DNA of 64,000 nucleotides, from the NCBI GenBank assembly GCA_015056945.1, contig SVFH01000010.1:43250-107249 (forward strand), read 5' to 3'. Shown here piece after piece: positions 43,233-52,486 of the stretch (position 1 is the first letter of the stretch; every line of letters starts with the position of its first letter). Position numbers and translations under genes: made by a program. The DNA comes from Lachnospiraceae bacterium (GTDB lineage Bacteria; Bacillota; Clostridia; Lachnospirales; Lachnospiraceae). The notes under the pieces are model-generated. The model did not search any database. It was not told the origin of the DNA and saw nothing but the letters and a program-made list of their open reading frames with translations.

Positions 43233-45329
43233 TTATCTGCTTTCTATTTTAATCACTTCACCCGTAGGCTGATACAGTCTTCTTCTTGAACAGTGGTCAG
43301 TTGCAAAAACGCTTACTTCATATTCTCCGGGCGGAATTTCGTCCTTTTCTATTTTGACGCTGAAACCTGACAGACGCAGGTTTTTCGCACCGGGGAAGCC
43401 GCGCTCTAAATTGGAACGAAGCATTTTTTGCATAGGCAAAACGAATTTCCCGGGAAGTCCGTCCAGAATCATTTCGAATGTATAGCGACAATTATCTACA
43501 TCCGCAACAACCGCATACCCCTCCAGTACATAAAAGCTTTCGCCTTCGCACAAAAGATGTCTTTCCTTTTCAATTCTGTCAAATACAACAGCTACACCGG
43601 AAGGATAAGATGAATAGTCCTTTTCTATCATTCTGGCATGATCTTTTTTATTCTTTTTCTTCGTATAATGCAATTCCATTGCCACACCGAAATCAGAACC
43701 ACCGGTTACGCTACCGCCCTCATACGGATCCATACGGTAATACTGGGGATGAAGAGAGTACAATTTGTCGCGTTCCCATTTCAGACGTGACATTTTTTCT
43801 TTTGACTTGCTGTCAGCCCCTCTGCTCAATGATTCATGATGGTATAAGACAACATCGTTTCGTACAACATTACGATATCCTCTTTCGAGAAGTGAAAAAC
43901 ACAACTCTACATCATTGTAAGCAACTCTTAGTTCTTCGTTAAAACCGCCAACTTTCTCAAAAAGCGCCTTATGAATCAAAAGGCACGCTCCCGTAACACC
44001 AACCGTGTTATAAACCAGGCGGTTTCTTCCGTAGTGATACTCCTTTTCATCTTCATGTCCAAGCAGCTTATGAACAGGACCGTCAACAGCATTCGTAATA
44101 CCGACATGCTGAATTCGTTTGCCGTCCGGATACAGAAGCTTCGCGCCAACCGCACCGACACCGTCCTGCGCTGCCTGTCCAAGTAACAGCTCCATCCAGT
44201 CACGGGTTACAACTTCCATATCATCGTTTAAGAATAATACATACTCACCCCGTGCTTCCTTCACGGCTCTGTTATTCATTGCCGAGAAATTAAACTCTGT
44301 CTGCTTATAAATATAGGTAAAAGCATACTTTCTCTGTAATCCCTGAATCAACTTGAAATTATCTTCCGTACTGCCGTTATCAATAACAATAATCTCATAA
44401 TTGCGGTAAGTACTTCTTTCCCTGATGGAAGAAAGGCATTTTCCGAGAACGAAAGGATTGTCTTTTGACGGAATAATGATACTGATCTTTTTCTCACCGA
44501 CACCTTCTAAACCATATACAGGATAGGAATAACCATCTTTGTGGCACATTCTCGCAAGAATCCCTCTTCTGGCAAAACTCGCATTCTTAATCGTATCATA
44601 AGAATACGATGCGCCGTCATAGGATTCCTCTTCTTTGTCCTCAAACTTGTGAAATAAAATCTTCGGCAAACGTGCAATTCTGTCTTCCCCTAAAAATTCC
44701 CATGCCCGCAGCAGGAAATCATAGCAAAGTTCTTCCCAGTTTAAATCACTTAAATGTGCCGTGCTTTCATTTTCAAGTTCCTGCTCACTTAATCTATAGA
44801 TTACCTTTTTATCAATCATATCGTTAACAATCATATCATATTTACTTTTACGGATTGCCCAGATATTCTGAATGTAATTAAAAGACAAGAAGGTCTCATA
44901 TGCAGGAATCGGTTTAAGGAAAGGGCAGCATCTCCTTGATGCCGGAGCATTCTTATCCTGCAGTTTCATGCGTTCCTCTTCCGAAGCCACACAAACATCT
45001 TCATCCGCATAGACCAAATCAATGCCCGGATGATTTTGGAAAAATTCAATAATAACACGGTCCGTAAGCTTATTCAAAATGCCGTTCGGATGATGAAAAA
45101 TCAAAATCTCGCTGTCGCACTTTACTCCCTTGGCATATTTAAACATCTCAGGCAAACGACAAACTGTTGCTTTTCCCGCGTTTGGTTTCACTTCATATTT
45201 ACGTGTCATTTCATCCTCCTGAATCTCCACGTAAATATCATAAATATGCTCCTGACGGTTTAACTCTTTACGATAAGCTTTCTCGTAAGGAACCGTTAAC
45301 CCCTTCTGAATCATCTTCTTTCCTACCAT
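43233..45329 (-). CDS. Multidomain family 2 glycosyltransferase
   Basis: A 698-residue protein. The first 260 residues resemble a shortened GT-A domain with a DLVYADEDVC motif but no clear nucleotide-binding start, so it may be inactive. A full GT2 domain follows (about 280-530): KISIIIPSKDNPFVLGKCL, LFLNDDMEVV, VGAKLLYPDGKRIQHVG and AYNDVELCFSLLERGY. The last 130 residues form a beta-rich domain of unknown role. Its start overlaps the end of the methyltransferase-kinase gene by 7 bases. A second ATG five codons later is also possible. Confidence 0.85.
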   Translation of the reverse strand: MVGKKMIQKGLTVPYEKAYRKELNRQEHIYDIYVEIQEDEMTRKYEVKPNAGKATVCRLPEMFKYAKGVKCDSEILIFHHPNGILNKLTDRVIIEFFQNHPGIDLVYADEDVCVASEEERMKLQDKNAPASRRCCPFLKPIPAYETFLSFNYIQNIWAIRKSKYDMIVNDMIDKKVIYRLSEQELENESTAHLSDLNWEELCYDFLLRAWEFLGEDRIARLPKILFHKFEDKEEESYDGASYSYDTIKNASFARRGILARMCHKDGYSYPVYGLEGVGEKKISIIIPSKDNPFVLGKCLSSIRERSTYRNYEIIVIDNGSTEDNFKLIQGLQRKYAFTYIYKQTEFNFSAMNNRAVKEARGEYVLFLNDDMEVVTRDWMELLLGQAAQDGVGAVGAKLLYPDGKRIQHVGITNAVDGPVHKLLGHEDEKEYHYGRNRLVYNTVGVTGACLLIHKALFEKVGGFNEELRVAYNDVELCFSLLERGYRNVVRNDVVLYHHESLSRGADSKSKEKMSRLKWERDKLYSLHPQYYRMDPYEGGSVTGGSDFGVAMELHYTKKKNKKDHARMIEKDYSSYPSGVAVVFDRIEKERHLLCEGESFYVLEGYAVVADVDNCRYTFEMILDGLPGKFVLPMQKMLRSNLERGFPGAKNLRLSGFSVKIEKDEIPPGEYEVSVFATDHCSRRRLYQPTGEVIKIESR

Positions 45330-47392
45330 GGTAATCTACCTCTTAACCCCATTGCTTCACACACGGATGAAGCAGCTTCTAAAGACATATACTCCAGTTT
45401 CAAGCGCACCTGCAACGTTGCTTTGTCATGTCGGCATAAATCCTTGACATTCCATTCAAAATGCGGGTCTGTCGTTGCAAATACGTATTTTCCTTTCGCT
45501 AATAAAGCGCCGTTATTTTTCTTTGTATGAACGGTTGAAAAAACATCTTTCTCATCACATTTTACCGAAACCACCGAAACAAAACACGGTTTCACGGCCG
45601 GATCGATTCTTACGGCATTTAATTCTTTCCGCAAAGGAATCGAAAATAAAACATCCTGCCCTTCCCTCGTATATTGTTCAATGAAATAAGATTGTTCTTC
45701 CGAATACCCCGCCCCGGTATCTTCATAAATCTGAATCGAAGGTGCTCCGGCTCCGATTCTTTCGCAAATATAGTCAAGTGAAAATGCCGGATTTCCGATT
45801 TGATGACGCAACTCCGACAATGCCAAATGCGGTCCCTTCACAAGATCTTGAAAACCAACTTCATAGTTAGGCATATATTCGTAATACTCCATCAGGTCGG
45901 AACCGTACTTTGAGACAATAGAAAGCATCCACTCTTTTGCTTTTTGCCGAAACGCCCGGTCCGCAAGATAGCAGTGCATTGCGCGCGCAATCAGTACATC
46001 ACGCTTTACAACACGCGGGAATGACCATTCATAATCAATCGCAGTCCAAACACCGTCGTGCATCAGAATATTCTGAAAAATGAAATCATAGTTCAAAGGT
46101 TCCCCACGCATCGCATCTACAATCTCACAATAACGTGTAAACAAGCTCTTAAATTGCTTTTCATCTCCTGCAAGAACATAGTCATCCAAATATTCTTCCA
46201 AAGTCTTTCCGTCCACATATTCAAACTTGACACAGCCTGACTTTTGTGCGTCTGCAAAAGACGTCAGACAGACATTATATTCAAATTGTTCGATTTTTCT
46301 TTTATCGGAGTACGCCTCATAATTCTTCGCAAGTGCAGCCACATGTTCTATCGCTTCATCATGGAGCGCATATTTTTCAACCAGACGTTTCCCCGCTTCA
46401 TTCTCAATCTTTGTTCTGACAGCATATTTTTCATCTCTGTCATTGGAGTACTTCACATATTCTGTCGAAAGTTCAGGTCCCGTAACAACCATAAATGAGT
46501 TAGAATAATGCGGAAACATTTCTTCTCTGATGACAGAATCAAATGCACGCTGTTCATCAAATAACAACATTCTGTCCCTGTCAAAATTGCGAATGTTCTG
46601 ATACAATTCTCCTACCTTCGGAAGGCGATTATCCGAGAAAATGGTTGTCGGGAATTTGTAATCCGGATACGGATAATAAAACTGAAACTCTGTAATCCCT
46701 GACGCTTCAAGAATCTTTGCGAGGCCTTTTCGCGAAAAGGTTCTTGCTGTTCCGTCTCCCTTCGGATAATCCTCGATTCCGTCAAAAAAAGTACCGGAAT
46801 GATCTTCCCTGCAACCGGCAAAATATTTCATCCCAAACTTATTTTCAATGGCAATAACCATTCTGCCTTGTGGCCTTAAATGTTTTTTCAATATTTTGGC
46901 GAAATCCTCATAAGGGGTGTTCGTCCCCATATATCCATAGCCGTATTCAAATACACCAATCAGCATCACATAGTCATAATCACACGGAAGTGTACTCTCA
47001 ACATCCTTGAAATTACCCACATGAATATTTACATTTCCGCACTCACTGTTACGCGTTGCATTAATCATAGTACGCTTCATGGAAAGCTCAATACAAGTTA
47101 CTTCTTTTGCCTTCGCAGCAAGTGCACCGGTAATCGCACCGCAACCGCTTCCGACCTCAAGCACCTTATCGTTCTTGCCAATCGGCAACCATTCCACTAT
47201 GTTATGACGAAACTCCGATAAGTGATAAAATATCGGCCAGCTCGCACGCTCTTCTATAATTTCACGATACCGTTCCTTCGGATTGTTCTTCACAATTTCA
47301 AGAATCTCATCCTCAATTACGCCATCCGAATATAAATCCTTTCCCGGATAAAACGTATCGTCTATATTAACATTTCCAATTTTTTGCAACAT
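45323..47392 (-). CDS. Bifunctional methyltransferase-kinase, WbdD-like glycan chain-terminator candidate
   Basis: A 689-residue protein with two catalytic parts. Residues about 50-250 are a SAM methyltransferase (VLEVGSGCGAITGALAA, motif I at 77-85; YVMLIGVFEYGYGY). Residues about 310-500 have a protein-kinase/APH-like pattern: VRTK (K328), hinge FEYVDGKTLEEYL (390-402), catalytic loop D436-x4-N441, and metal-binding IDYEW (D453). A beta-rich C-terminal domain follows (about 560-665). In Gram-negative O9a-type antigens, WbdD is a methyltransferase-kinase that caps the growing chain and signals to the Wzt tail. Here the wzt gene with a tail domain lies 12 bases upstream. The kinase call is my own motif reading. 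Confidence 0.7.
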   Translation of the reverse strand: MLQKIGNVNIDDTFYPGKDLYSDGVIEDEILEIVKNNPKERYREIIEERASWPIFYHLSEFRHNIVEWLPIGKNDKVLEVGSGCGAITGALAAKAKEVTCIELSMKRTMINATRNSECGNVNIHVGNFKDVESTLPCDYDYVMLIGVFEYGYGYMGTNTPYEDFAKILKKHLRPQGRMVIAIENKFGMKYFAGCREDHSGTFFDGIEDYPKGDGTARTFSRKGLAKILEASGITEFQFYYPYPDYKFPTTIFSDNRLPKVGELYQNIRNFDRDRMLLFDEQRAFDSVIREEMFPHYSNSFMVVTGPELSTEYVKYSNDRDEKYAVRTKIENEAGKRLVEKYALHDEAIEHVAALAKNYEAYSDKRKIEQFEYNVCLTSFADAQKSGCVKFEYVDGKTLEEYLDDYVLAGDEKQFKSLFTRYCEIVDAMRGEPLNYDFIFQNILMHDGVWTAIDYEWSFPRVVKRDVLIARAMHCYLADRAFRQKAKEWMLSIVSKYGSDLMEYYEYMPNYEVGFQDLVKGPHLALSELRHQIGNPAFSLDYICERIGAGAPSIQIYEDTGAGYSEEQSYFIEQYTREGQDVLFSIPLRKELNAVRIDPAVKPCFVSVVSVKCDEKDVFSTVHTKKNNGALLAKGKYVFATTDPHFEWNVKDLCRHDKATLQVRLKLEYMSLEAASSVCEAMGLRGRLPW

Positions 47393-47404
47393 TATTTTCC
47401 ACTC

Positions 47405-48661
47405 CTAATCGGCATCTTCAACCGTTACTGCGGATTCCATATCATAATAGCCAACCGTATCCTTATCCGAAATGACAGATACATTTATTGCATCATACAA
47501 TCGATGATATACCGTAAAGTCACTACCCTCATAGCCGGTTAACCCGAAAGATAAAAGATACTCTCCGCCTTGTAAGTTCATACGTTGCTTAAAGCTGACC
47601 CGTTTCTTAACGCCTGCTTCCACCGGCTCCATAAAAGCCTTTTCAAACATCGTATTTGTCCCTGTAATTTCTGTCCCCTTTGCATTTTTGACAGTAAAAG
47701 CAAAAATAGGGGCCGGAATACGTTCTTTAAATTCTACTGTCATGCAAATTGTAAATTCCGTTCCTTTTACAATTGCATTGGTCTGTTTGCCTTTTTCGTC
47801 AATCAGACAACATTCTGTAATCGTTGCTTTTTTTGAACCGTATTCAAGTAAATCCGGATGATAGGTTTCACCGGAATCATTGCGTTCATTCGCTTTCTTT
47901 TCTTCATCATACTGATCTACAAGCACCTGCTTATAGACATCAATCATCTGTTTCGCACTGCCTTCGCCTAATTTAACACCTTTATTTAACAGTACAACCC
48001 TGTCACAATATTTGGAAATACTGCTCAAATCATGACTTACAAACAAAATGGTTTTGCCCATTTGTTTAAACTCTTCAAATTTACGATAACATTTCGCCTG
48101 GAAGAATACATCTCCTACGGAAAGTGCCTCGTCAACAATCAGAATCTCCGGTTCAATATTAATTGCTACGGCAAAAGCAAGTCGCACAAACATACCTGAC
48201 GAATATGTTTTTACCGGCTGATGCACAAAATCTCCGATGTCGGCAAATGCAAGAATATCCTGAAGCTTTGCATCAATTTCCTCTTTGGAAAAACCTATCA
48301 TGGTTCCGTTTAAATAAATATTCTCAATGCCGGTATATTCCATATTAAAACCGGCTCCCAACTCCAAAAGCGCAGAAATTCTTCCGTTTACTTTCACATC
48401 CCCTTTGGTCGGATGTAGCACACCGGTTATTATTTTTAAAATGGTGGATTTACCTGAACCGTTTGTTCCGATGATTCCGACTGTTTCTCCCTGATAAACG
48501 GTGAAATCAACATCCTGTAATGCATGATGCTGCTTGATTTTACGCCAGGGAGTCAGATGCAGGGCATCTAAAAGCCTGTCCGCCGGCCTGGGATACAATT
48601 TATATATTTTATTTACGCCGGACACTTCAATGGCTACTGCCCGATTATTATTTTCACTCAT
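47405..48661 (-). CDS. wzt: Polysaccharide ABC exporter ATPase with C-terminal glycan-binding domain (Wzt)
   Basis: A 418-residue protein. The ATPase part has Walker A GTNGSGKST (65-73), signature SSGMFVRLAFA and Walker B EILIVDEALSVGD. The region 255-418 is a beta-sandwich of the Wzt C-terminal type (VKGTEFTICMTVEFKE, FAFTVKNAKGTEITGTNT, LQGGEYLLSFGLTG). In O-antigen exporters with this tail, the domain binds the capped end of the glycan. It pairs with the permease gene 11 bases upstream. The Gram-positive relatives with no tail are TagH-type teichoic acid exporters. Confidence 0.92.
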   Translation of the reverse strand: MSENNNRAVAIEVSGVNKIYKLYPRPADRLLDALHLTPWRKIKQHHALQDVDFTVYQGETVGIIGTNGSGKSTILKIITGVLHPTKGDVKVNGRISALLELGAGFNMEYTGIENIYLNGTMIGFSKEEIDAKLQDILAFADIGDFVHQPVKTYSSGMFVRLAFAVAINIEPEILIVDEALSVGDVFFQAKCYRKFEEFKQMGKTILFVSHDLSSISKYCDRVVLLNKGVKLGEGSAKQMIDVYKQVLVDQYDEEKKANERNDSGETYHPDLLEYGSKKATITECCLIDEKGKQTNAIVKGTEFTICMTVEFKERIPAPIFAFTVKNAKGTEITGTNTMFEKAFMEPVEAGVKKRVSFKQRMNLQGGEYLLSFGLTGYEGSDFTVYHRLYDAINVSVISDKDTVGYYDMESAVTVEDAD

Positions 48662-48672
48662 CCTGTTACTCC

Positions 48673-49686
48673 TTATAACACATCCGCAAAATGCACTTTC
48701 AGACGTTTAAAAATCAAACTGCCGAGGCAGAATACCACTGCTGTGGTAATCCAGAAAAACATGGTAGAATAGAAATCCTCCCAAAACCACTGTTTTTCAA
48801 ACAATGCGGAGCGATATCCGTTTACGATATAAAATACGGGATTTAATTTAAAAATAATTCTGTACTGTTCCGGAATCTGTGTAATATCCCACAAAATCGG
48901 AGTTGCCCACATACCAATCTGCAAAACAATCTGGATAATCTGTGAAAGGTCCTTAAAAAATACGACAATTGCACAGGTCGCATAACTGCAGGCAAGTACA
49001 AGTACAAACATGCAAAGACTGAAATAAACAAGCTGTAACAAATGAATATCCGGTTTGAACCCGTAACAAAAATACATTACAAGCATAACACATGCAAAAA
49101 ATACATGGATAAAGGTTGCTGCAATAATCTTAATAATCGGTAAAATACTTATTTTAAAAACAACTTTTTTCACCAGATAATTATATTCAATCAAAGCTGA
49201 TGTTCCGCTCACAAGTGCTTCATTAAAATAAAACCACGGAACAAGTCCTGCTGTCAGCCACACCACATACGGCGCCTCTATTCCGCTTGCGGCAAGCTGA
49301 GCCCTTGCAGGAAAAATCAGACCAAACACAAAATAATACATCGCTACGGTTACCACCGGTTGGACAAAAGCCCACACACGCCCCATGGTAGACCCTGCAT
49401 AACGTGTCTTAAAATCATTCTGCGCAAGTTTCCAGATTAATTTGCGGTTCGCCCATAATTCTTTCGGAAGAATCACAATTTTATCATATAAAATCGTCGC
49501 CACAAGAACGCCGACCCATAACACACCAAGTGCAATTCCCTTCTTCACCCATTCCTCTGACTGGACTGCAAGCGGATTGTGATGCAGAAGAATAATTGCG
49601 GTTATGACTGCCGCTATTCCGATAACAAGCAAAATCCCTGCTATTTTGGGAACTTCCTTGCGGACTTCGTTTGTTGCATTCGCCAT
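48673..49686 (-). CDS. wzm: Polysaccharide ABC exporter permease (Wzm/TagG-like)
   Basis: A 337-residue ABC-2 permease with two extra N-terminal helices (about 12-32 and 45-65) before the usual six-helix core. RKLIWKLAQNDFKTRYAGSTMGRVWAFVQP and the LVPWFYFNEALVSGTSAL and LNPVFYIVNGYR motifs are typical of polysaccharide exporters. I chose ATG 49686, since GAGGAG lies 6 bases upstream; the ATG 18 bases earlier has no spaced ribosome site. It exports the lipid-linked glycan with Wzt. Confidence 0.92.
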   Translation of the reverse strand: MANATNEVRKEVPKIAGILLVIGIAAVITAIILLHHNPLAVQSEEWVKKGIALGVLWVGVLVATILYDKIVILPKELWANRKLIWKLAQNDFKTRYAGSTMGRVWAFVQPVVTVAMYYFVFGLIFPARAQLAASGIEAPYVVWLTAGLVPWFYFNEALVSGTSALIEYNYLVKKVVFKISILPIIKIIAATFIHVFFACVMLVMYFCYGFKPDIHLLQLVYFSLCMFVLVLACSYATCAIVVFFKDLSQIIQIVLQIGMWATPILWDITQIPEQYRIIFKLNPVFYIVNGYRSALFEKQWFWEDFYSTMFFWITTAVVFCLGSLIFKRLKVHFADVL

Positions 49687-49713
49687 GTTGTTCTCCTCTT
49701 TCATCCTCTCGGA

Positions 49714-50268
49714 TTATGCTTTCTTAAAATCCTTAATGGACCCCCACTTGGTATCTCTTTCGGAAAAGATCAATTCCACACCCTCCTGCAATGGCCATTC
49801 GATACCGATTTCCGGATCATCCCACGCAAGACCGCCTTCATCTCCCGGATGATAAAAGTCTGAGCATTTATAACAGAATTCCGCATAATCGGATAAAACA
49901 AGAAATCCGTGCGCAAAATTCTTCGGTACAAAAAACTGTTTTTTATTTTCATCTGATAGTAAAACACCATGCCACTTTCCGAATGTAGGAGATCCTTCAC
50001 GTAAATCAACGGCAACATCAAAAACTTCACCTTTGATGACGCGAACAAGCTTATCCTGCGGAAATTCCTTTTGAAAGTGTAATCCTCTGAGCACACCACG
50101 CTTGGAGGCGGATTGATTGTCCTGCACAAAGGTCACATCAACTCCTGCAGCCTTGAAATCCTCATACTGATAGGTTTCCATGAAATATCCTCTGGCATCC
50201 CCTCTGACTTCCGGTGTAATAATTTTAAGACCTTCTATTTCGCAGGTTTCAACTGTTAACTTTCCCAT
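49714..50268 (-). CDS. rfbC: dTDP-4-dehydrorhamnose 3,5-epimerase
   Basis: A 184-residue cupin-fold epimerase. It has GYFMETYQYEDFKAAG, FVQDNQSASKRGVLRGLHFQ with the catalytic histidine, GEVFDVAVDLREGSPTFGKWHG and FFVPKNFAHGFLVLSD with the second conserved histidine. It carries out the third step of dTDP-L-rhamnose synthesis. It stands between a muramidase gene and the exporter permease. Confidence 0.95.
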   Translation of the reverse strand: MGKLTVETCEIEGLKIITPEVRGDARGYFMETYQYEDFKAAGVDVTFVQDNQSASKRGVLRGLHFQKEFPQDKLVRVIKGEVFDVAVDLREGSPTFGKWHGVLLSDENKKQFFVPKNFAHGFLVLSDYAEFCYKCSDFYHPGDEGGLAWDDPEIGIEWPLQEGVELIFSERDTKWGSIKDFKKA

Positions 50269-50297
50269 TTATGTTTTACCAAACCTTTCCTGTTAAT

Positions 50298-51521
50298 CTA
50301 TTCATAGGACAAATTTAAGTCCACTCTTCCCTCTATACCGTTTACACTTCCCGAAGAAGTATACTGCCATATATCATACGCGCCGGTATAAAGCGGCTCT
50401 TTTCTGTATTCTGCAAGCCACTTCACATAAGTATCAAACGTCGTATCATTTAACTTGGTCTGATACCAGTTTCTGCTTGCATATATACCTGCGGTACCAC
50501 CGCTTGCCTCAATGGTATCGCAAAATGCCTTACAAATTGCAGTACGCTCTGTTACATTCAGGGAATCTGCTCTGCCCCCGGAACCTTCCGTATCAATAAA
50601 AATCGGCATAGACAGTTCATACCCTTCTGTCAGGCTCAATACCATACTGGCCTCTTCCACCGCTTCGACTTCAGTAATCGCCTGCGTGAAAAAGTAAACA
50701 CCAACCTGTAATCCGGCTGCACTCGCACCTTCAATATTCCGAATAAAATATGGATCCTGCACCAGTGCGCCCGTTTTTGAACCACGATATCCGCAACGGA
50801 TAATTACAAACTTCACACCATCTTCTTTAACCGCCGTCCAGTCAATCTCTTTGTTCCACTTCGAAACATCAATTCCAAGGGCACCCATACCTTCAGAAGA
50901 CCATGTATCCGTCACTTCAGTCGCGTCCGATTCGACCTGACGCTTCCTTGTATCTTCACTTGCCGCATCAATCTCATCTTCTGTTTTAATCAAATAAGAG
51001 ATGTCTTCAATCCTGGCATATTCAATCTTATCTTTTACACTTACCTTCATTGCCGGCGGCAAAACATAGTCCCCGTGTTCTTTCACGGAAACCTCATACG
51101 TTCCGGGACGCAAACCGCTGATATAAATTCTTCCGTCTGCATCAAGGTCCTTATATTCACCGACACCGTTTACTTTAACGAAAAAACTTTCTCCGGTCAC
51201 AACATGTCCTGAAGAATCCAGGATTGTCACACGCAAATCCCGCTCAACGGAAGATGCTGAAACAAACAGATTTTTATCAAATGCCTTTTCCCATTCTTCT
51301 TCATCCATAAAAGGTTGCTCTTCATCCAGAAACGCAGAATCGTATAAAAAGGCCTTATCCTTTTTTTCATCAATTTGTTCTTCTGCAGGTGCCTGAGAAG
51401 ATTGCGGTAACGTTTGCTTTTTTTCTTTTCCCAAATGATTCACAAAGAAAACAGCCAGGCAAATAAGCAGAATAGCAAAAGAAACCGCCAACAGCGCATT
51501 CAATCTTGTCTTTTTATCCAT
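50298..51521 (-). CDS. Membrane-anchored GH25 muramidase
   Basis: A 407-residue protein with an N-terminal membrane helix (about 8-30), a charged linker, a small beta-sandwich resembling carboxypeptidase-regulatory or SpaA-like domains (about 95-170, with DADGRIYISGLRPGTYEVSV), and a C-terminal GH25 domain (about 215-407). GH25 motifs: LGIDVSKWN with the first catalytic aspartate, FVIIRCGYRG, GVYFFTQA, and the FIDTEGSG catalytic DxE. It should cut the beta-1,4 bond between MurNAc and GlcNAc. The same order occurs in the larger enzyme at 58197. It may open the wall for glycan attachment, which is inference. Confidence 0.92.
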   Translation of the reverse strand: MDKKTRLNALLAVSFAILLICLAVFFVNHLGKEKKQTLPQSSQAPAEEQIDEKKDKAFLYDSAFLDEEQPFMDEEEWEKAFDKNLFVSASSVERDLRVTILDSSGHVVTGESFFVKVNGVGEYKDLDADGRIYISGLRPGTYEVSVKEHGDYVLPPAMKVSVKDKIEYARIEDISYLIKTEDEIDAASEDTRKRQVESDATEVTDTWSSEGMGALGIDVSKWNKEIDWTAVKEDGVKFVIIRCGYRGSKTGALVQDPYFIRNIEGASAAGLQVGVYFFTQAITEVEAVEEASMVLSLTEGYELSMPIFIDTEGSGGRADSLNVTERTAICKAFCDTIEASGGTAGIYASRNWYQTKLNDTTFDTYVKWLAEYRKEPLYTGAYDIWQYTSSGSVNGIEGRVDLNLSYE

Positions 51522-51537
51522 TTATTTTAAACCAATC

Positions 51538-52407
51538 CTATAAACCGTTTGCCACTTCAACCAGATACTGGCCGTAAGGCGTCTTTAACAAAGGCTCTGC
51601 AAGCGCAAGGAGCTGTTCTTTGTCAATGAAACCACGCTTATATGCAATCTCTTCAATGCAGGAAATATATAAGCCCTGTCTCTTCTGAAATGCGGAAACA
51701 AAGTCAGCAGCATCCAAAAGCGCATCGTGATTTCCTGTATCAAGCCATGCGAAACCGCGTCCGAGCGTTTCTACGTGAAGTTCTCCGCGATTCAAATACT
51801 CATTGTTAATACTTGTAATCTCTATTTCTCCGCGTGCAGAGGGTTTCACATTCTTTGCAATTTCAACAACATCATTATCGTAGAAATAAAGTCCCGGTAC
51901 AGCATAGTTGCTCTTGGGATTGGCGGGTTTTTCTTCAATGGAAATTGCCTTGCCGTTTTCATCAAATTCAACCACACCATATTCTCTGGGATCTCTTACA
52001 TAATAGCCGAAAATTGTTGCTCCTTTATCACGCAACGCAACCTGTCTCAGCACTTTGGAGAAACTCTGTCCATAGAAAATATTATCTCCGAGAATCAATG
52101 CAACACTGTCATCACCAATGAAATCCGCTCCGATAATAAAGGCATCAGCCAATCCTCTCGGAGTCTCCTGCACTGCATAAGAGAAAGAAAGTCCCAGCTG
52201 GGATCCGTCTCCGAACAATTCCTCGAACATAGGTAAATCCCTCGGAGTTGAGATAATCAAAATTTCACGAATTCCCGCCAGCATCAATATTGATAACGGG
52301 TAATAAATCATTGGTTTATCATATACGGGCATCATCTGTTTGGACACCGCTTTCGTCACCGGATAAAGACGCGTTCCGGAACCGCCTGCAAGAATAATTC
52401 CTTTCAT
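51538..52407 (-). CDS. rfbA: Glucose-1-phosphate thymidylyltransferase
   Basis: A 289-residue enzyme with the nucleotide-binding start [45 protein letters not shown] and [14 protein letters not shown]. It makes dTDP-glucose, first step toward dTDP-rhamnose. The open frame extends 24 codons further upstream, but GGAGGTAG just before the ATG at 52407 and the family start decide for the shorter form. A hairpin lies in the gap to rfbB. Confidence 0.96.
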   Translation of the reverse strand: MKGIILAGGSGTRLYPVTKAVSKQMMPVYDKPMIYYPLSILMLAGIREILIISTPRDLPMFEELFGDGSQLGLSFSYAVQETPRGLADAFIIGADFIGDDSVALILGDNIFYGQSFSKVLRQVALRDKGATIFGYYVRDPREYGVVEFDENGKAISIEEKPANPKSNYAVPGLYFYDNDVVEIAKNVKPSARGEIEITSINNEYLNRGELHVETLGRGFAWLDTGNHDALLDAADFVSAFQKRQGLYISCIEEIAYKRGFIDKEQLLALAEPLLKTPYGQYLVEVANGL

Positions 52408-52452
52408 TTCTACCTCCATGGGCCGAAAAAACAGCCTCTTTTTTACGCACCG

Positions 52453-52480
52453 AATGGGAACGGCTTGCACCGTCCCCATT
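52453..52480 (-). other. Hairpin in the rfbB-rfbA gap
   Basis: An 11-position stem (10 Watson-Crick pairs, plus one pair that becomes G-U only in the minus-strand RNA) with a 6-base loop. No T-run follows, so it is more likely an mRNA stability or processing element than a terminator. Confidence 0.5.
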
Positions 52481-52486
52481 TAGGAC

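Noticed and set aside
41253..45329. Repeated glycosyltransferase genes as a recent tandem duplication
   Set aside because: Motifs are shared but the sequences differ strongly and domain layouts are not the same, so any duplication is old.
52408..52479. Longer rfbA starting at 52479
   Set aside because: The extra 24 codons cover the intercistronic hairpin, have no ribosome site and are absent from the family; ATG 52407 follows GGAGG.
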